17,680 nucleotides of DNA, from positions 1 to 17,680 of the forward strand of contig JAGCGE010000357.1 in the NCBI GenBank assembly GCA_017649745.1, in the 5' to 3' direction. The notes beneath the pieces were generated by a model. The model was not told where the DNA came from, ran no database searches, and was given only the letters and a program-made list of their open reading frames with translations. This stretch comes from Clostridiales bacterium (GTDB taxonomy: Bacteria > Bacillota_A > Clostridia > Saccharofermentanales > Saccharofermentanaceae). Position numbers and translations under genes: made by a program. Shown in pieces: positions 1-7,863 of this stretch. Every line of letters starts with the position of its first letter. The stretch's first letter is position 1.

Positions 1-2237
1 GTGAGACTCAGTGGAAGTTTATTACTTATTCAGCTGAGCGTGGACTCATCTATGATGCAAACGGATATCAGCTTGCATCTAACGCTTATGACTACACTAT
101 AGTCTGTACTCCTAAGAACGTAGTAAGTAATGCAGATAAGAAAGAGGATCGAGTTACAAGAGAACAGATCATCGATTCTTTTGTTGCGATCATCGGAGTA
201 GACAGAGAGAAGATGGAAGACGTTCTTCCTGTAGATCCTGAGGATACAAGTGATCCTAAGGTAAAGGTAGGCGGCTTGGATCTTAAGAGAAATGTTACCG
301 CAGAACAGAAAGAAGAACTTCAGGCCTATCTTAAGAAACATAAGATCGGCGGTATTACTTTCTTAGCTGTTCCTCAGAGATATTACAATTACGGCGAGTT
401 CGCTTCTCAGGTTCTCGGTTATGCCGTTAATGATGGTGAATCGCTTAAGGGTATATACGGACTTGAGGCTTACTATAACAGCGTATTATCTGGTACTGAC
501 GGATATCGTTATGCAGAAGTTGATGCAAGAACTGAAGGTGTTCTTCCGTATTCAGCTCCTGTAGTAGAGTCTCCTATCAACGGCAAGAGTATTACGCTTA
601 ATATCGACGTTAACATCCAGAGGATCGCTGAAGACGCGTGTAAGCAGGCTTATGAGAGATATAATCCGAAAGACGGTGTTTGCTGTATCGTAATGAAGCC
701 TGATACAGGCGCTATCCTCGCGATGGTATCTATTCCTGATTACGATCTTAATGAACCATATGCGATCCCTTATGGTATGAACGAGAGCATGTGGAGTTCT
801 ATGACTGATGAAGATCAGGTCGATTATCTCATGCAGAATGTATGGCGTAACAGATGTATCTCTGATACGTATGAGCCTGGTTCAACATTCAAGGCTCTCA
901 CGACTGCTATCTCTCTTGAGGAAAACCTCACGAATGAAGAAGAGATGTTCAGTGATGCTCCGATCGCCGTATCTGATGTTGATACTATTTCGTGTTGGGC
1001 ACAGAAAAAAGGTTATAACCACGGAACTGAATCTTTGACTGAGGCATTCCAGCAGTCATGTAACCCGATCTTCGTGCAGCTTGCATATCGTATCGGTGTT
1101 GATAAGTATTACGACTACGTTCACGCATTTGGTTTTTATGAGACAACAGGTATCGATCTTCCTGCTGAAGAGACGGGTATCTTCCATACGAATCCAAGTT
1201 CTATCGATATGGCGTGTCTCTCATTCGGTGAGTCTGCAACGGTTACTCCTATCCAGCTCCTGAACTCATATTGTGCGATCATTAACGGCGGTGACCTGAT
1301 GGTCCCTCACGTTGTTAAGTATATTTCTGACTCTGACGGAAACATCGTTGACGAGATCGAACCTGAAGTTATAAGAACGATCTTCTCAGATGATACATGT
1401 ACTCGTGTAAGAGCTTTGATGGAGAAGGTTGTTAAAGACGGTACAGGTAAGAAAGGTCAGGTTCCTGGTTATTCAGTAGCAGGTAAGACATCAACATCTA
1501 CTATCGAGGTAGGTGAAGACAGAGGTAGTCACGTTCTGTCATTCTCGTGCTATGCTCCTTCATATGATCCTCAGATCGCTGTTCTTGTAGTTCTTAATAA
1601 GCCTGAGGATAACAGCGTAGGTTCTTCAGCTGCTGCCGAGACATCAGCGAAGGTCGTTGAAGGAACACTCACTTATCTTGGAGTTCCTAGAATATTCTCC
1701 GAAGATGAATATGATGAAATGACGAAGAAGTTCTATGTTCAGCCTGTAGCCGGAATGGAAGCTTCGAAGGCAAGTTCTACGATCGGACAGAATGGTATAA
1801 CAGCGATCTACGGAACACCTGATATGACTACTGATACGATCGTTGGATTTACTTACCCTGGTACAAGCGACACGCTTTATGATACAGGTCTTGTAATCAT
1901 GTATCCTGAAGATGTTACTGATGAACAGATGCTTCATACAACTGTGCCTAACCTTAAAGGAAAATCTGCGGTAGAATGCATGCAGGCTTTGAGTAATATG
2001 AACCTTAATTGTAATATCAGCGCTACGAGCAATATCAAGGGTGTCTGTGTATCGCAGTCCCATGAACCGGGTTCTACAACCCTTGCAGGAGAGATCATTA
2101 CTGTTGAGCTTGTAGAATCACCTGAAGTTACGCTGGCTGTTGCTGATCCTGATGAAGAACTCAATGAGGACGGCGTAACAAAGATTACGTCGACCAATAC
2201 TTCAGAAGAAAATGAGGAAACCCCAAGCGAAGGTTGA
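1..2237 (+). CDS. Class B penicillin-binding protein (FtsI/SpoVD-like transpeptidase), 5' partial
   Basis: This is a D,D-transpeptidase that crosslinks peptidoglycan on the outer face of the membrane. The frame is open from base 3, so the start, cytoplasmic tail and membrane anchor lie upstream; 744 residues are visible. Near the visible N-terminus is the class B pedestal motif RGLIYDANG (visible residues 13-21). The transpeptidase domain has the active-site Ser in STFK (bases 882-893), SCN (1056-1064) and the third motif as KTS (1485-1493) where KTG is normal. One PASTA domain follows (about visible residues 646-705, beginning TTVPNLKGKS), then an acidic, probably disordered tail. The position directly before murE matches spoVD in Bacillus subtilis, but ftsI/pbpB is equally possible, so no symbol is assigned. 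The ATG at 213 is internal, because conserved PBP sequence precedes it. Family assignment is secure; septal versus sporulation role is not. Confidence 0.93.
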   Translation, partial: ETQWKFITYSAERGLIYDANGYQLASNAYDYTIVCTPKNVVSNADKKEDRVTREQIIDSFVAIIGVDREKMEDVLPVDPEDTSDPKVKVGGLDLKRNVTAEQKEELQAYLKKHKIGGITFLAVPQRYYNYGEFASQVLGYAVNDGESLKGIYGLEAYYNSVLSGTDGYRYAEVDARTEGVLPYSAPVVESPINGKSITLNIDVNIQRIAEDACKQAYERYNPKDGVCCIVMKPDTGAILAMVSIPDYDLNEPYAIPYGMNESMWSSMTDEDQVDYLMQNVWRNRCISDTYEPGSTFKALTTAISLEENLTNEEEMFSDAPIAVSDVDTISCWAQKKGYNHGTESLTEAFQQSCNPIFVQLAYRIGVDKYYDYVHAFGFYETTGIDLPAEETGIFHTNPSSIDMACLSFGESATVTPIQLLNSYCAIINGGDLMVPHVVKYISDSDGNIVDEIEPEVIRTIFSDDTCTRVRALMEKVVKDGTGKKGQVPGYSVAGKTSTSTIEVGEDRGSHVLSFSCYAPSYDPQIAVLVVLNKPEDNSVGSSAAAETSAKVVEGTLTYLGVPRIFSEDEYDEMTKKFYVQPVAGMEASKASSTIGQNGITAIYGTPDMTTDTIVGFTYPGTSDTLYDTGLVIMYPEDVTDEQMLHTTVPNLKGKSAVECMQALSNMNLNCNISATSNIKGVCVSQSHEPGSTTLAGEIITVELVESPEVTLAVADPDEELNEDGVTKITSTNTSEENEETPSEG

Positions 2238-2291
2238 TGTCTGATAGATTTTTTGGGGAAAATATATAGTCGTGTTTTCTCAAATTTATAT

Positions 2292-2297
2292 TATAAT
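2292..2297 (+). promoter_or_regulatory. Candidate -10 element upstream of murE
   Basis: A perfect TATAAT lies in an AT-rich part of the 92-bp gap between the PBP gene and murE, about 33 bases before the murE start. The hexamer 17 bases upstream (GTCGTG, 2269-2274) is a poor -35, so the site is weak evidence for an internal promoter. Read-through from the PBP gene is also plausible, as no terminator is visible in the gap. Confidence 0.35.
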
Positions 2298-2329
2298 ATT
2301 AAGATTGTGTGTATTGGGGGACGTAAAAG

Positions 2330-3850
2330 ATGGCTATGCATCTGTCGACACTATTGAACGGTGTTGATTATCGAATTATAAAAGGTGACCTTAATGCGAG
2401 AGTCGTTTCTGTGGAGAATGACTCCAGGAAAGTGTCTAAAGACAGCCTGTTTGTAGCGGTTATCGGTGCTGTTTGTGACGGTCACGATTACATCTTCAGA
2501 GCTATGGAACAGGGCGCATCCTGTGTCGTTGTAAGTAAAGAGAGAAAAGGACTTTCCGATGAAGAGATAATCAAGGAGAGTGCTTCTTACAATACGACAG
2601 TTATCGAGATGGAAGACACGCGTATCGCAGTTGCTATCCTTTGTGCACAGCTTTACGGTCACCCTGAAGACAGACTTAATCTTGTCGGTATTACCGGTAC
2701 AAAAGGTAAGACTACGACAGCTTTTATGATCCATGACATCCTTAAGCTCGATGAGAACAAGATGGGACTTATCGGAACTGTCTGCAATATCATCAACGGC
2801 GAGAAGAGAAAGACTGAGAGGACAACTCCTGAGGCTTTGGATATCTATACCCTCATGGATGAGATGGCAAGGAAAAAGGTCGACAGCTGTGTTATGGAGG
2901 TTTCTTCCCACGGCCTTAAGTTCAACCGCGTGTACGGATTAAGATTCGACATTGGTTGCTTTACTAACTTTTTCGAAGATCATATCGGACCTAATGACCA
3001 TCCTGATCTTGATGATTATTTCAACAGTAAACTTAAGCTTTTCGATTCATCCAGGATCGCGGTTGTAAACAGCGACTGCAATAAGGCGGATGAAGTTTTC
3101 GCATATGCTTCCAAGAGATGTACCGTATACACATACGGCCTTTCCGAAAAGAGTGACTGCTATGCGACTAATATCGACATCTGCAGGAGAAACGGAAGAG
3201 TCGGAACGAGATTTGATCTTGTTAGCCCTTGGTATGAGGGTGAAGTATTTATATCGCTTCCCGGTAAGTTCAATGTTTATAACGCGCTTTGCGCTATCTG
3301 TGCAGCAGGTGTCCTGAAAGTCGATTTCGAGATAGTCAAGGAAGCTCTTGCTAATGTATTTGTTCCTGGAAGACTTCAGCCTGTTCCGAATAACTTCGGC
3401 ATTGCATGTCTTGTTGATTATGCTCATAATGCCGCAAGTCTTCAGAGCGTTCTCGAATCCTTAAGACCTTATGCTGAAGGTGAGATCATCACAGTGTTCG
3501 GATGCGGAGGAAACAGAAGTAAAGTTAGACGTCCTGAGATGGGCGAAGTGTCAGGTAAGTATTCTGACTACACGATCATCACTTCTGATAATCCGAGAGA
3601 TGAAGAACCTGATGAGATAATCAAAGATATAGTTGAAGGAATGAAGAAAACAAACGGAAGATATGAAGTTGATCCTGACAGGACTTCTGCTATCAGAAAG
3701 GCTTTACACCGCGCGAAAAAGGGCGATTTTGTCCTTATTGCAGGTAAGGGTCACGAAGACTATCAGGAATTTGAGAATGGCAGAAAAGAATATTACGAAG
3801 ATGCAGTGGTCGCTAAAGAATTGATCGCTGAAATGGAGGATAACCTTTGA
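2330..3850 (+). CDS. murE: UDP-N-acetylmuramoyl-tripeptide synthetase (MurE, meso-DAP type)
   Basis: MurE is a cytoplasmic ATP-dependent ligase that adds the third stem residue to UDP-MurNAc-L-Ala-D-Glu. The 506 residues show the Mur ligase three-domain plan: N-terminal UDP-binding domain, ATP-binding P-loop GTKGKTTT (123-130), a Lys in FNSKLKLF (231-238) at the position of the usual carbamylated lysine, VDYAHN (362-367), and the C-terminal DNPR motif (420-423). DNPR is the established marker of meso-diaminopimelate specificity, so DAP-type peptidoglycan is predicted. KGHEDYQ (473-479) is also typical. The segment FTNFFEDHIGPNDHPD (211-226) differs from the common FTNLTQDHLDYHG form. A GGGGGA Shine-Dalgarno at 2316-2321 supports the ATG at 2330 over the ATG two codons later. 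The stop overlaps the start of murF. Confidence 0.96.
   Translation: MAMHLSTLLNGVDYRIIKGDLNARVVSVENDSRKVSKDSLFVAVIGAVCDGHDYIFRAMEQGASCVVVSKERKGLSDEEIIKESASYNTTVIEMEDTRIAVAILCAQLYGHPEDRLNLVGITGTKGKTTTAFMIHDILKLDENKMGLIGTVCNIINGEKRKTERTTPEALDIYTLMDEMARKKVDSCVMEVSSHGLKFNRVYGLRFDIGCFTNFFEDHIGPNDHPDLDDYFNSKLKLFDSSRIAVVNSDCNKADEVFAYASKRCTVYTYGLSEKSDCYATNIDICRRNGRVGTRFDLVSPWYEGEVFISLPGKFNVYNALCAICAAGVLKVDFEIVKEALANVFVPGRLQPVPNNFGIACLVDYAHNAASLQSVLESLRPYAEGEIITVFGCGGNRSKVRRPEMGEVSGKYSDYTIITSDNPRDEEPDEIIKDIVEGMKKTNGRYEVDPDRTSAIRKALHRAKKGDFVLIAGKGHEDYQEFENGRKEYYEDAVVAKELIAEMEDNL
3835..3839 (+). promoter_or_regulatory. Ribosome binding site deciding the TTG start of murF
   Basis: GGAGG inside the murE 3' end stands 7 bases before the TTG at 3847 but 16 before the next candidate, ATG at 3856. 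Spacing therefore favours the TTG start, which overlaps the murE stop codon. Confidence 0.7.
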
Positions 3851-5283
3851 ACCGTATGTTTTCACTTGAAGAGATAATTTCCGCAGTAAACGGACGTCTT
3901 ATAATCGGATCAGACAGAAGAATGGATGAACCTGTCGCAGTAACAGGTGTTTCCAAGGATACCAGAACGATAAAGCCTGGTGAGATGTATGTAGCTTTGG
4001 TCGGTGACAATTTCGACGGTCACTCTTTCTGCTCCATGGCACTCGAAAAGGGCGCATCTCTTCTCCTTGTAAGTGACATCAGCTACCTTCCTACAAAGAG
4101 TCTCGCGATCCTTGTTGATGATACAAAAGTCGCACTCGGACTTCTTGCAAGACACTACAGATTCAAGATCGGTGCGAAGGTCATAGCGGTTACCGGATCA
4201 GTCGGAAAAACATCCACAAGAGAGATGATCGCTTCCGGTTTACATAAAGCATTTAAGGTCTATTCAACAAAGAATAACCTTAACAACGATATCGGTCTTC
4301 CGATGACGATACTTTCTGCTCCTGCAGATACTGAAGTCCTTATCCTTGAGATGGGAATGAGACTTAGAGGCGAGATATCATATCTCACATCAATTGCTTG
4401 TCCTGATATCGCTATAATTACGAACGTCGGTTTCTGCCACATCGAGAGACTTGGTTCGCAAAAAGAGATATTGAAGGCTAAGTTTGAGATAACTGAAGGC
4501 CTTGTAGCAGGAGGCGTTCTTGCCGTTAACGGTGATGACCAGTTCCTTACAGATTATGCGCTCGAAAACATTACGATCGCTAATCTTATCGCTTGTGCCA
4601 ACATAACAAGAGAACTCTCTGTCAGTAATTTCGGTATCTGCGTTAAGGCATGTAATATCAGTATCTCAGCTGATGATACCGTATTCGATATCAAGATCAT
4701 GACTAACAAGACTACGATCGATATCAAGGATGTAAAGGTCAAGAGTCCTGGCATTCACAACGTTAGAAACGCTCTGTTCGCATTTATCTGTGCTGCTGCA
4801 TTTAATGCTGATTTCGATAAAGTTAAGGAAGGCCTTGGTACTTATCAGCTGATGGGCGGACGTGGTGCGATCTTAACCGGTTCTAAGATCACAGTTATAG
4901 ACGATGCTTACAATGCAGCACCTGAATCGATGGAGCTTGCTTTTGCTAATCTCGACATCATCGCGAAGAACAGAAAGATCTGCGTTCTCGGCGGAATGCT
5001 AGAACTTGGTGATTATGCTCGTGATCTTCATAATCAGATCGGAAGGAATGCAGGCTCTTATCACTTCGATAAGTTCTTTGTGATGGGAGATCAAAAGGCG
5101 GATTTTATCGAAGGACTTAAGATGACAGATCCTGAAGCAGATGTAAGTGTTTTCGAAAACATTTCCGATTTAGAGGAAAGTTTGAGAGAATATGTGAAGG
5201 ATGGCGACACGATACTGTTCAAAGCATCCAACGCTTTCCATTTTGAAGATTTAGCTAAAAAGATTTATGAGGAATTGAATTAA
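3847..5283 (+). CDS. murF: UDP-N-acetylmuramoyl-tripeptide--D-alanyl-D-alanine ligase (MurF)
   Basis: MurF attaches D-Ala-D-Ala to the UDP-MurNAc-tripeptide, completing the cytoplasmic pentapeptide precursor. The 478 residues have the Mur ligase N-domain (about 1-105), P-loop TGSVGKTSTRE (116-126), the MurF signature TKNNLNNDIGLP (141-152), EMG (168-170) with GEI nearby, and DDAYNAAPESM (352-362), the family's D-x-Y-N-A-x-P motif. Length is normal. The start is a TTG at 3847, chosen for its Shine-Dalgarno spacing; it overlaps the murE stop (TTGA), so translation is probably coupled. ATG at 3856 would give a protein three residues shorter with a poorer ribosome site. In many relatives mraY and murD follow murF; here ftsW follows directly after 8 bases. 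Confidence 0.96.
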   Translation: MNRMFSLEEIISAVNGRLIIGSDRRMDEPVAVTGVSKDTRTIKPGEMYVALVGDNFDGHSFCSMALEKGASLLLVSDISYLPTKSLAILVDDTKVALGLLARHYRFKIGAKVIAVTGSVGKTSTREMIASGLHKAFKVYSTKNNLNNDIGLPMTILSAPADTEVLILEMGMRLRGEISYLTSIACPDIAIITNVGFCHIERLGSQKEILKAKFEITEGLVAGGVLAVNGDDQFLTDYALENITIANLIACANITRELSVSNFGICVKACNISISADDTVFDIKIMTNKTTIDIKDVKVKSPGIHNVRNALFAFICAAAFNADFDKVKEGLGTYQLMGGRGAILTGSKITVIDDAYNAAPESMELAFANLDIIAKNRKICVLGGMLELGDYARDLHNQIGRNAGSYHFDKFFVMGDQKADFIEGLKMTDPEADVSVFENISDLEESLREYVKDGDTILFKASNAFHFEDLAKKIYEELN

Positions 5284-5291
5284 GGTTCTAT

Positions 5292-6764
5292 ATGGCAAAA
5301 AAGGGAATGAGGACAAACAGGAATAACGGCGAAGACCGTGCCAAGGTTACTAGGATCGGTAATCCTAAGCCTGCTATGCCACGCCCTTCGGTCGATGACT
5401 ATTCCAACGTGGAACTTGATACAGGTGATACGGGTCCTGTAGATAATTCCAAGATCCCTGACGAACTTAAGAAGAGTGCTCCGGAAGTTCATTACGAGAA
5501 ACCGAAGCTTAAGCTCCGTGATCCGAACTGGTCATCGAATATTCCGCTCATATTGTTTCTTTTCTTTATCGTTGCATACGGACTAGTAGTTCTTTATTCC
5601 GTATCAGCTCCTGCCGGTTACATCAATTCCAAACTTACGAGTTCGGCTTTCTTCGTTTTCCAGCAGCTTCGATTTACGATACTTGGTCTTGTTATCTGTA
5701 TCGTTGTCAATTTTATTCCGATCGACTTATTCAAGAACAGGATCATCATGATCGGAGCTTATGTCGGAAGTACGCTGTTGGTCGTTATTACGACTCTTTT
5801 CGGTGTAGAGAAGCAGGGTGCTAGACGTTGGCTTACGATCGCAGGTACAGACGTTCAGACATCAGAGGTGTTTAAGATATGTCTTGTAATCGTACTTGCT
5901 ATCTACAGAGTTATCACGATCGAACTTCAGAAGAAGGGTAAGCTTCGTGCCAAAGACCCTAAGCATCAGGCACTTGTAGATGCACTCTTCGAATTCTTTA
6001 TCCCTGTTATGATGATCCTTTTGGTGGATATCGTTATCCTCACTCAGCCTCATCTGTCGTGCTTCCTTATCATCGGTGCAGTTACAGTTGTTTGTTTCCT
6101 CGTATCAGGCATCAGACTTCGTTCCTGGGTCATCGGTATGGGAATGCTCGCTGTTCTTGCTTTGGTAGGCGTGCTTGTAATTGCAGTTATTCCTGGAGCA
6201 AGAAACAAGGCTAAGGACAAGATCGAGTCGAACTTTGCTCACGTTTTCAAGCGAGTAGATATCTATACTCAGGATAAAGATGAAGAGATGACTGATCAGG
6301 AAAAGGACGAATCCCTTCAGGTCAACCGTGCTAAGGATGCTATCGGTTCCGGCGGTGTTATGGGTCAGGGACTCGGTAATTCCAGATATAAATATTCGTA
6401 TGTTTCAGAGGCGCACAACGACTATATCTTCTCGATCTATGTTGAGGAGACAGGTATGGTCGGAGGTACTATCCTTATAATCATATTCCTGGTGTTCCTA
6501 TATATGGGATTCAAGGTAGCGCTACGGGCCAAAGACGTATTCTGCAGGATCATTGCGATCGGCTATACGTTCCTTATCGCTCTTGAGGCTATGTGGAACA
6601 TCGGAGTTGAACTTGCGGTCTTGCCGTCAACCGGTATTACTCTTCCGTTCTTCAGTTACGGCGGTACGGCACAGCTCCTGCTCCTTTGTGCTTATGCAAT
6701 GATCCTTTGCGTAGCAAGAAGCGGTGTAGCGCCTAAGACCAAAAACGGAGGAAAGAATGACTAA
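5292..6764 (+). CDS. ftsW: Peptidoglycan glycosyltransferase FtsW (SEDS family)
   Basis: FtsW is the SEDS-family polytopic membrane protein that polymerises lipid II at the septum with a cognate class B PBP, here probably the product of the first gene. The 490 residues begin with about 80 hydrophilic residues predicted to be cytoplasmic, longer than in most FtsW. About ten hydrophobic segments follow from residue 84. Family motifs are GARRW (176-180), GSGGVMGQGLGNS (352-364), AHNDYIF (374-380) and GITLPFFSYGG (448-458). Asp377 in AHNDYIF aligns with the catalytic Asp known from FtsW/RodA. The loop before it carries a highly acidic stretch (about 327-342). SpoVE and RodA belong to the same family; dcw location favours FtsW, but a SpoVE role cannot be excluded. 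The 3' end overlaps murG by 8 bases. Confidence 0.92.
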   Translation: MAKKGMRTNRNNGEDRAKVTRIGNPKPAMPRPSVDDYSNVELDTGDTGPVDNSKIPDELKKSAPEVHYEKPKLKLRDPNWSSNIPLILFLFFIVAYGLVVLYSVSAPAGYINSKLTSSAFFVFQQLRFTILGLVICIVVNFIPIDLFKNRIIMIGAYVGSTLLVVITTLFGVEKQGARRWLTIAGTDVQTSEVFKICLVIVLAIYRVITIELQKKGKLRAKDPKHQALVDALFEFFIPVMMILLVDIVILTQPHLSCFLIIGAVTVVCFLVSGIRLRSWVIGMGMLAVLALVGVLVIAVIPGARNKAKDKIESNFAHVFKRVDIYTQDKDEEMTDQEKDESLQVNRAKDAIGSGGVMGQGLGNSRYKYSYVSEAHNDYIFSIYVEETGMVGGTILIIIFLVFLYMGFKVALRAKDVFCRIIAIGYTFLIALEAMWNIGVELAVLPSTGITLPFFSYGGTAQLLLLCAYAMILCVARSGVAPKTKNGGKND

Positions 6765-7863
6765 GAAGTTTATAGCAGTCGGCGGAGGAACGTCAGGCCA
6801 CATTAATCCTGCAATAACGATAGCTGACGCGCTTAAGGTTTACTACAAGAATAAAGGCGAAGACTGTGAAGTGATCTTTGTCGGAAGAAATGAAGGACTT
6901 GAAGGGGAGCTTGTCCCTAAAGCAGGTTATGAATTCCACAATATCACGGCTAAGCCTTTTCCAATGAAGCCTAGCATGAAGATGATCAAGGCAATGAAAG
7001 CTTTTTCGGAAGGAAAGAAACAGTGCCTTGAATTGATAAAGACATTTAAGCCTGACGCTGTATTCGGAACAGGCGGATATGTCTGCGCACCTCTTTTGTC
7101 GGCTGCAGAGAAGATGAATGTCCCTGTGATCCTTCATGAGGCTAACGCTTTCCCTGGAAGAGCTAACAAGATGATCGGTAAGAAAGCTGATCTGGTCCTT
7201 ACAGGTTTCCCGAATCTTGAATCATCTTTCCCTAAGGCGAAAAGACTCGTATTCACGGGTAATCCAATAAGAAACGTCATTAAGACAGTAGACAGAAATG
7301 AATCCCGTCAAAAACTCGGCCTATCTGATGACGACAGGCTCATCTTCGCGATGGGTGGAAGTCTCGGTGCCAAGACTCTTAATGATTTCATATGCAAATG
7401 TGCAGGGCAGGAAGATTTTAAGAACGTGAGATTCGTTCTCGGAAGCGGCAAGCAGCAAAGCGGTTCTTTTGATGCATCAGACCTTCCGTCGAACCTTAAA
7501 GTAATGACTTATATCGATGATCCGCAGACATATTTAAGTGCTGCTGACATCTCTATAACAAGAGCAGGTGCCGTTACATGCGCAGAGGTTGCTGCGATCG
7601 GTTCTTGCTCGGTGCTCGTGCCATATCCTTTTGCGGCACATGACCACCAGACATTCAATGCCAAGGCGTTCTCCGACATCGGTGGTGCAGTCCTTGTGGC
7701 AGACAGTGACGTACCTTCAAAGCTTGAAGGTGTACTGAAAGATCTTTTATCTTCTACAGAAAAGCGAGAAGATATGAGAGTTAATGCGAAAAAACTTGCA
7801 GTTCTCGATTGTGATGAGAGGATATGCAAAGCGATAGATGAATTATTCAAAAGCGGGACATAA
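6757..7863 (+). CDS. murG: Undecaprenyl-PP-MurNAc-pentapeptide GlcNAc transferase (MurG)
   Basis: MurG is a GT28 glycosyltransferase on the inner membrane face that converts lipid I to lipid II using UDP-GlcNAc. The 368 residues are of family length. Motifs in order: the glycine-rich loop GGGTSGHINPA (9-19), GTGGYVCAP (104-112), HEANAFPGRANK (127-138; HEQN in many relatives), FTGNPIR (166-172), GGSLGAKTLN (200-209), and the UDP-GlcNAc site RAGAVTCAE (269-277) with PYPFAAHDHQTFNA (289-302). The ATG lies 5 bases after GGAGG (6747-6751) and 8 bases inside ftsW, a typical translational coupling. The stop codon shares one base with the ftsQ start. No mraY, which makes the MurG substrate, is present in the window. 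Confidence 0.96.
   Translation: MTKKFIAVGGGTSGHINPAITIADALKVYYKNKGEDCEVIFVGRNEGLEGELVPKAGYEFHNITAKPFPMKPSMKMIKAMKAFSEGKKQCLELIKTFKPDAVFGTGGYVCAPLLSAAEKMNVPVILHEANAFPGRANKMIGKKADLVLTGFPNLESSFPKAKRLVFTGNPIRNVIKTVDRNESRQKLGLSDDDRLIFAMGGSLGAKTLNDFICKCAGQEDFKNVRFVLGSGKQQSGSFDASDLPSNLKVMTYIDDPQTYLSAADISITRAGAVTCAEVAAIGSCSVLVPYPFAAHDHQTFNAKAFSDIGGAVLVADSDVPSKLEGVLKDLLSSTEKREDMRVNAKKLAVLDCDERICKAIDELFKSGT

Noticed and set aside
213..215. ATG at 213 as the start of the penicillin-binding protein gene
   Set aside because: The same frame is open back to base 3 and encodes the conserved RGLIYDANG pedestal motif, so the true start lies upstream of the window.
2221..2258. Possible terminator after the PBP gene (CCCCAA pairing with TTGGGG)
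   Set aside because: The stem is 6 base pairs with a 26-base loop, and it is followed by A-rich sequence, not a T run.
2351..2911. 186-residue reading frame on the minus strand inside murE
   Set aside because: It is antisense to a complete, well-supported gene, has no recognisable domain or ribosome site, and reflects codon bias of murE.
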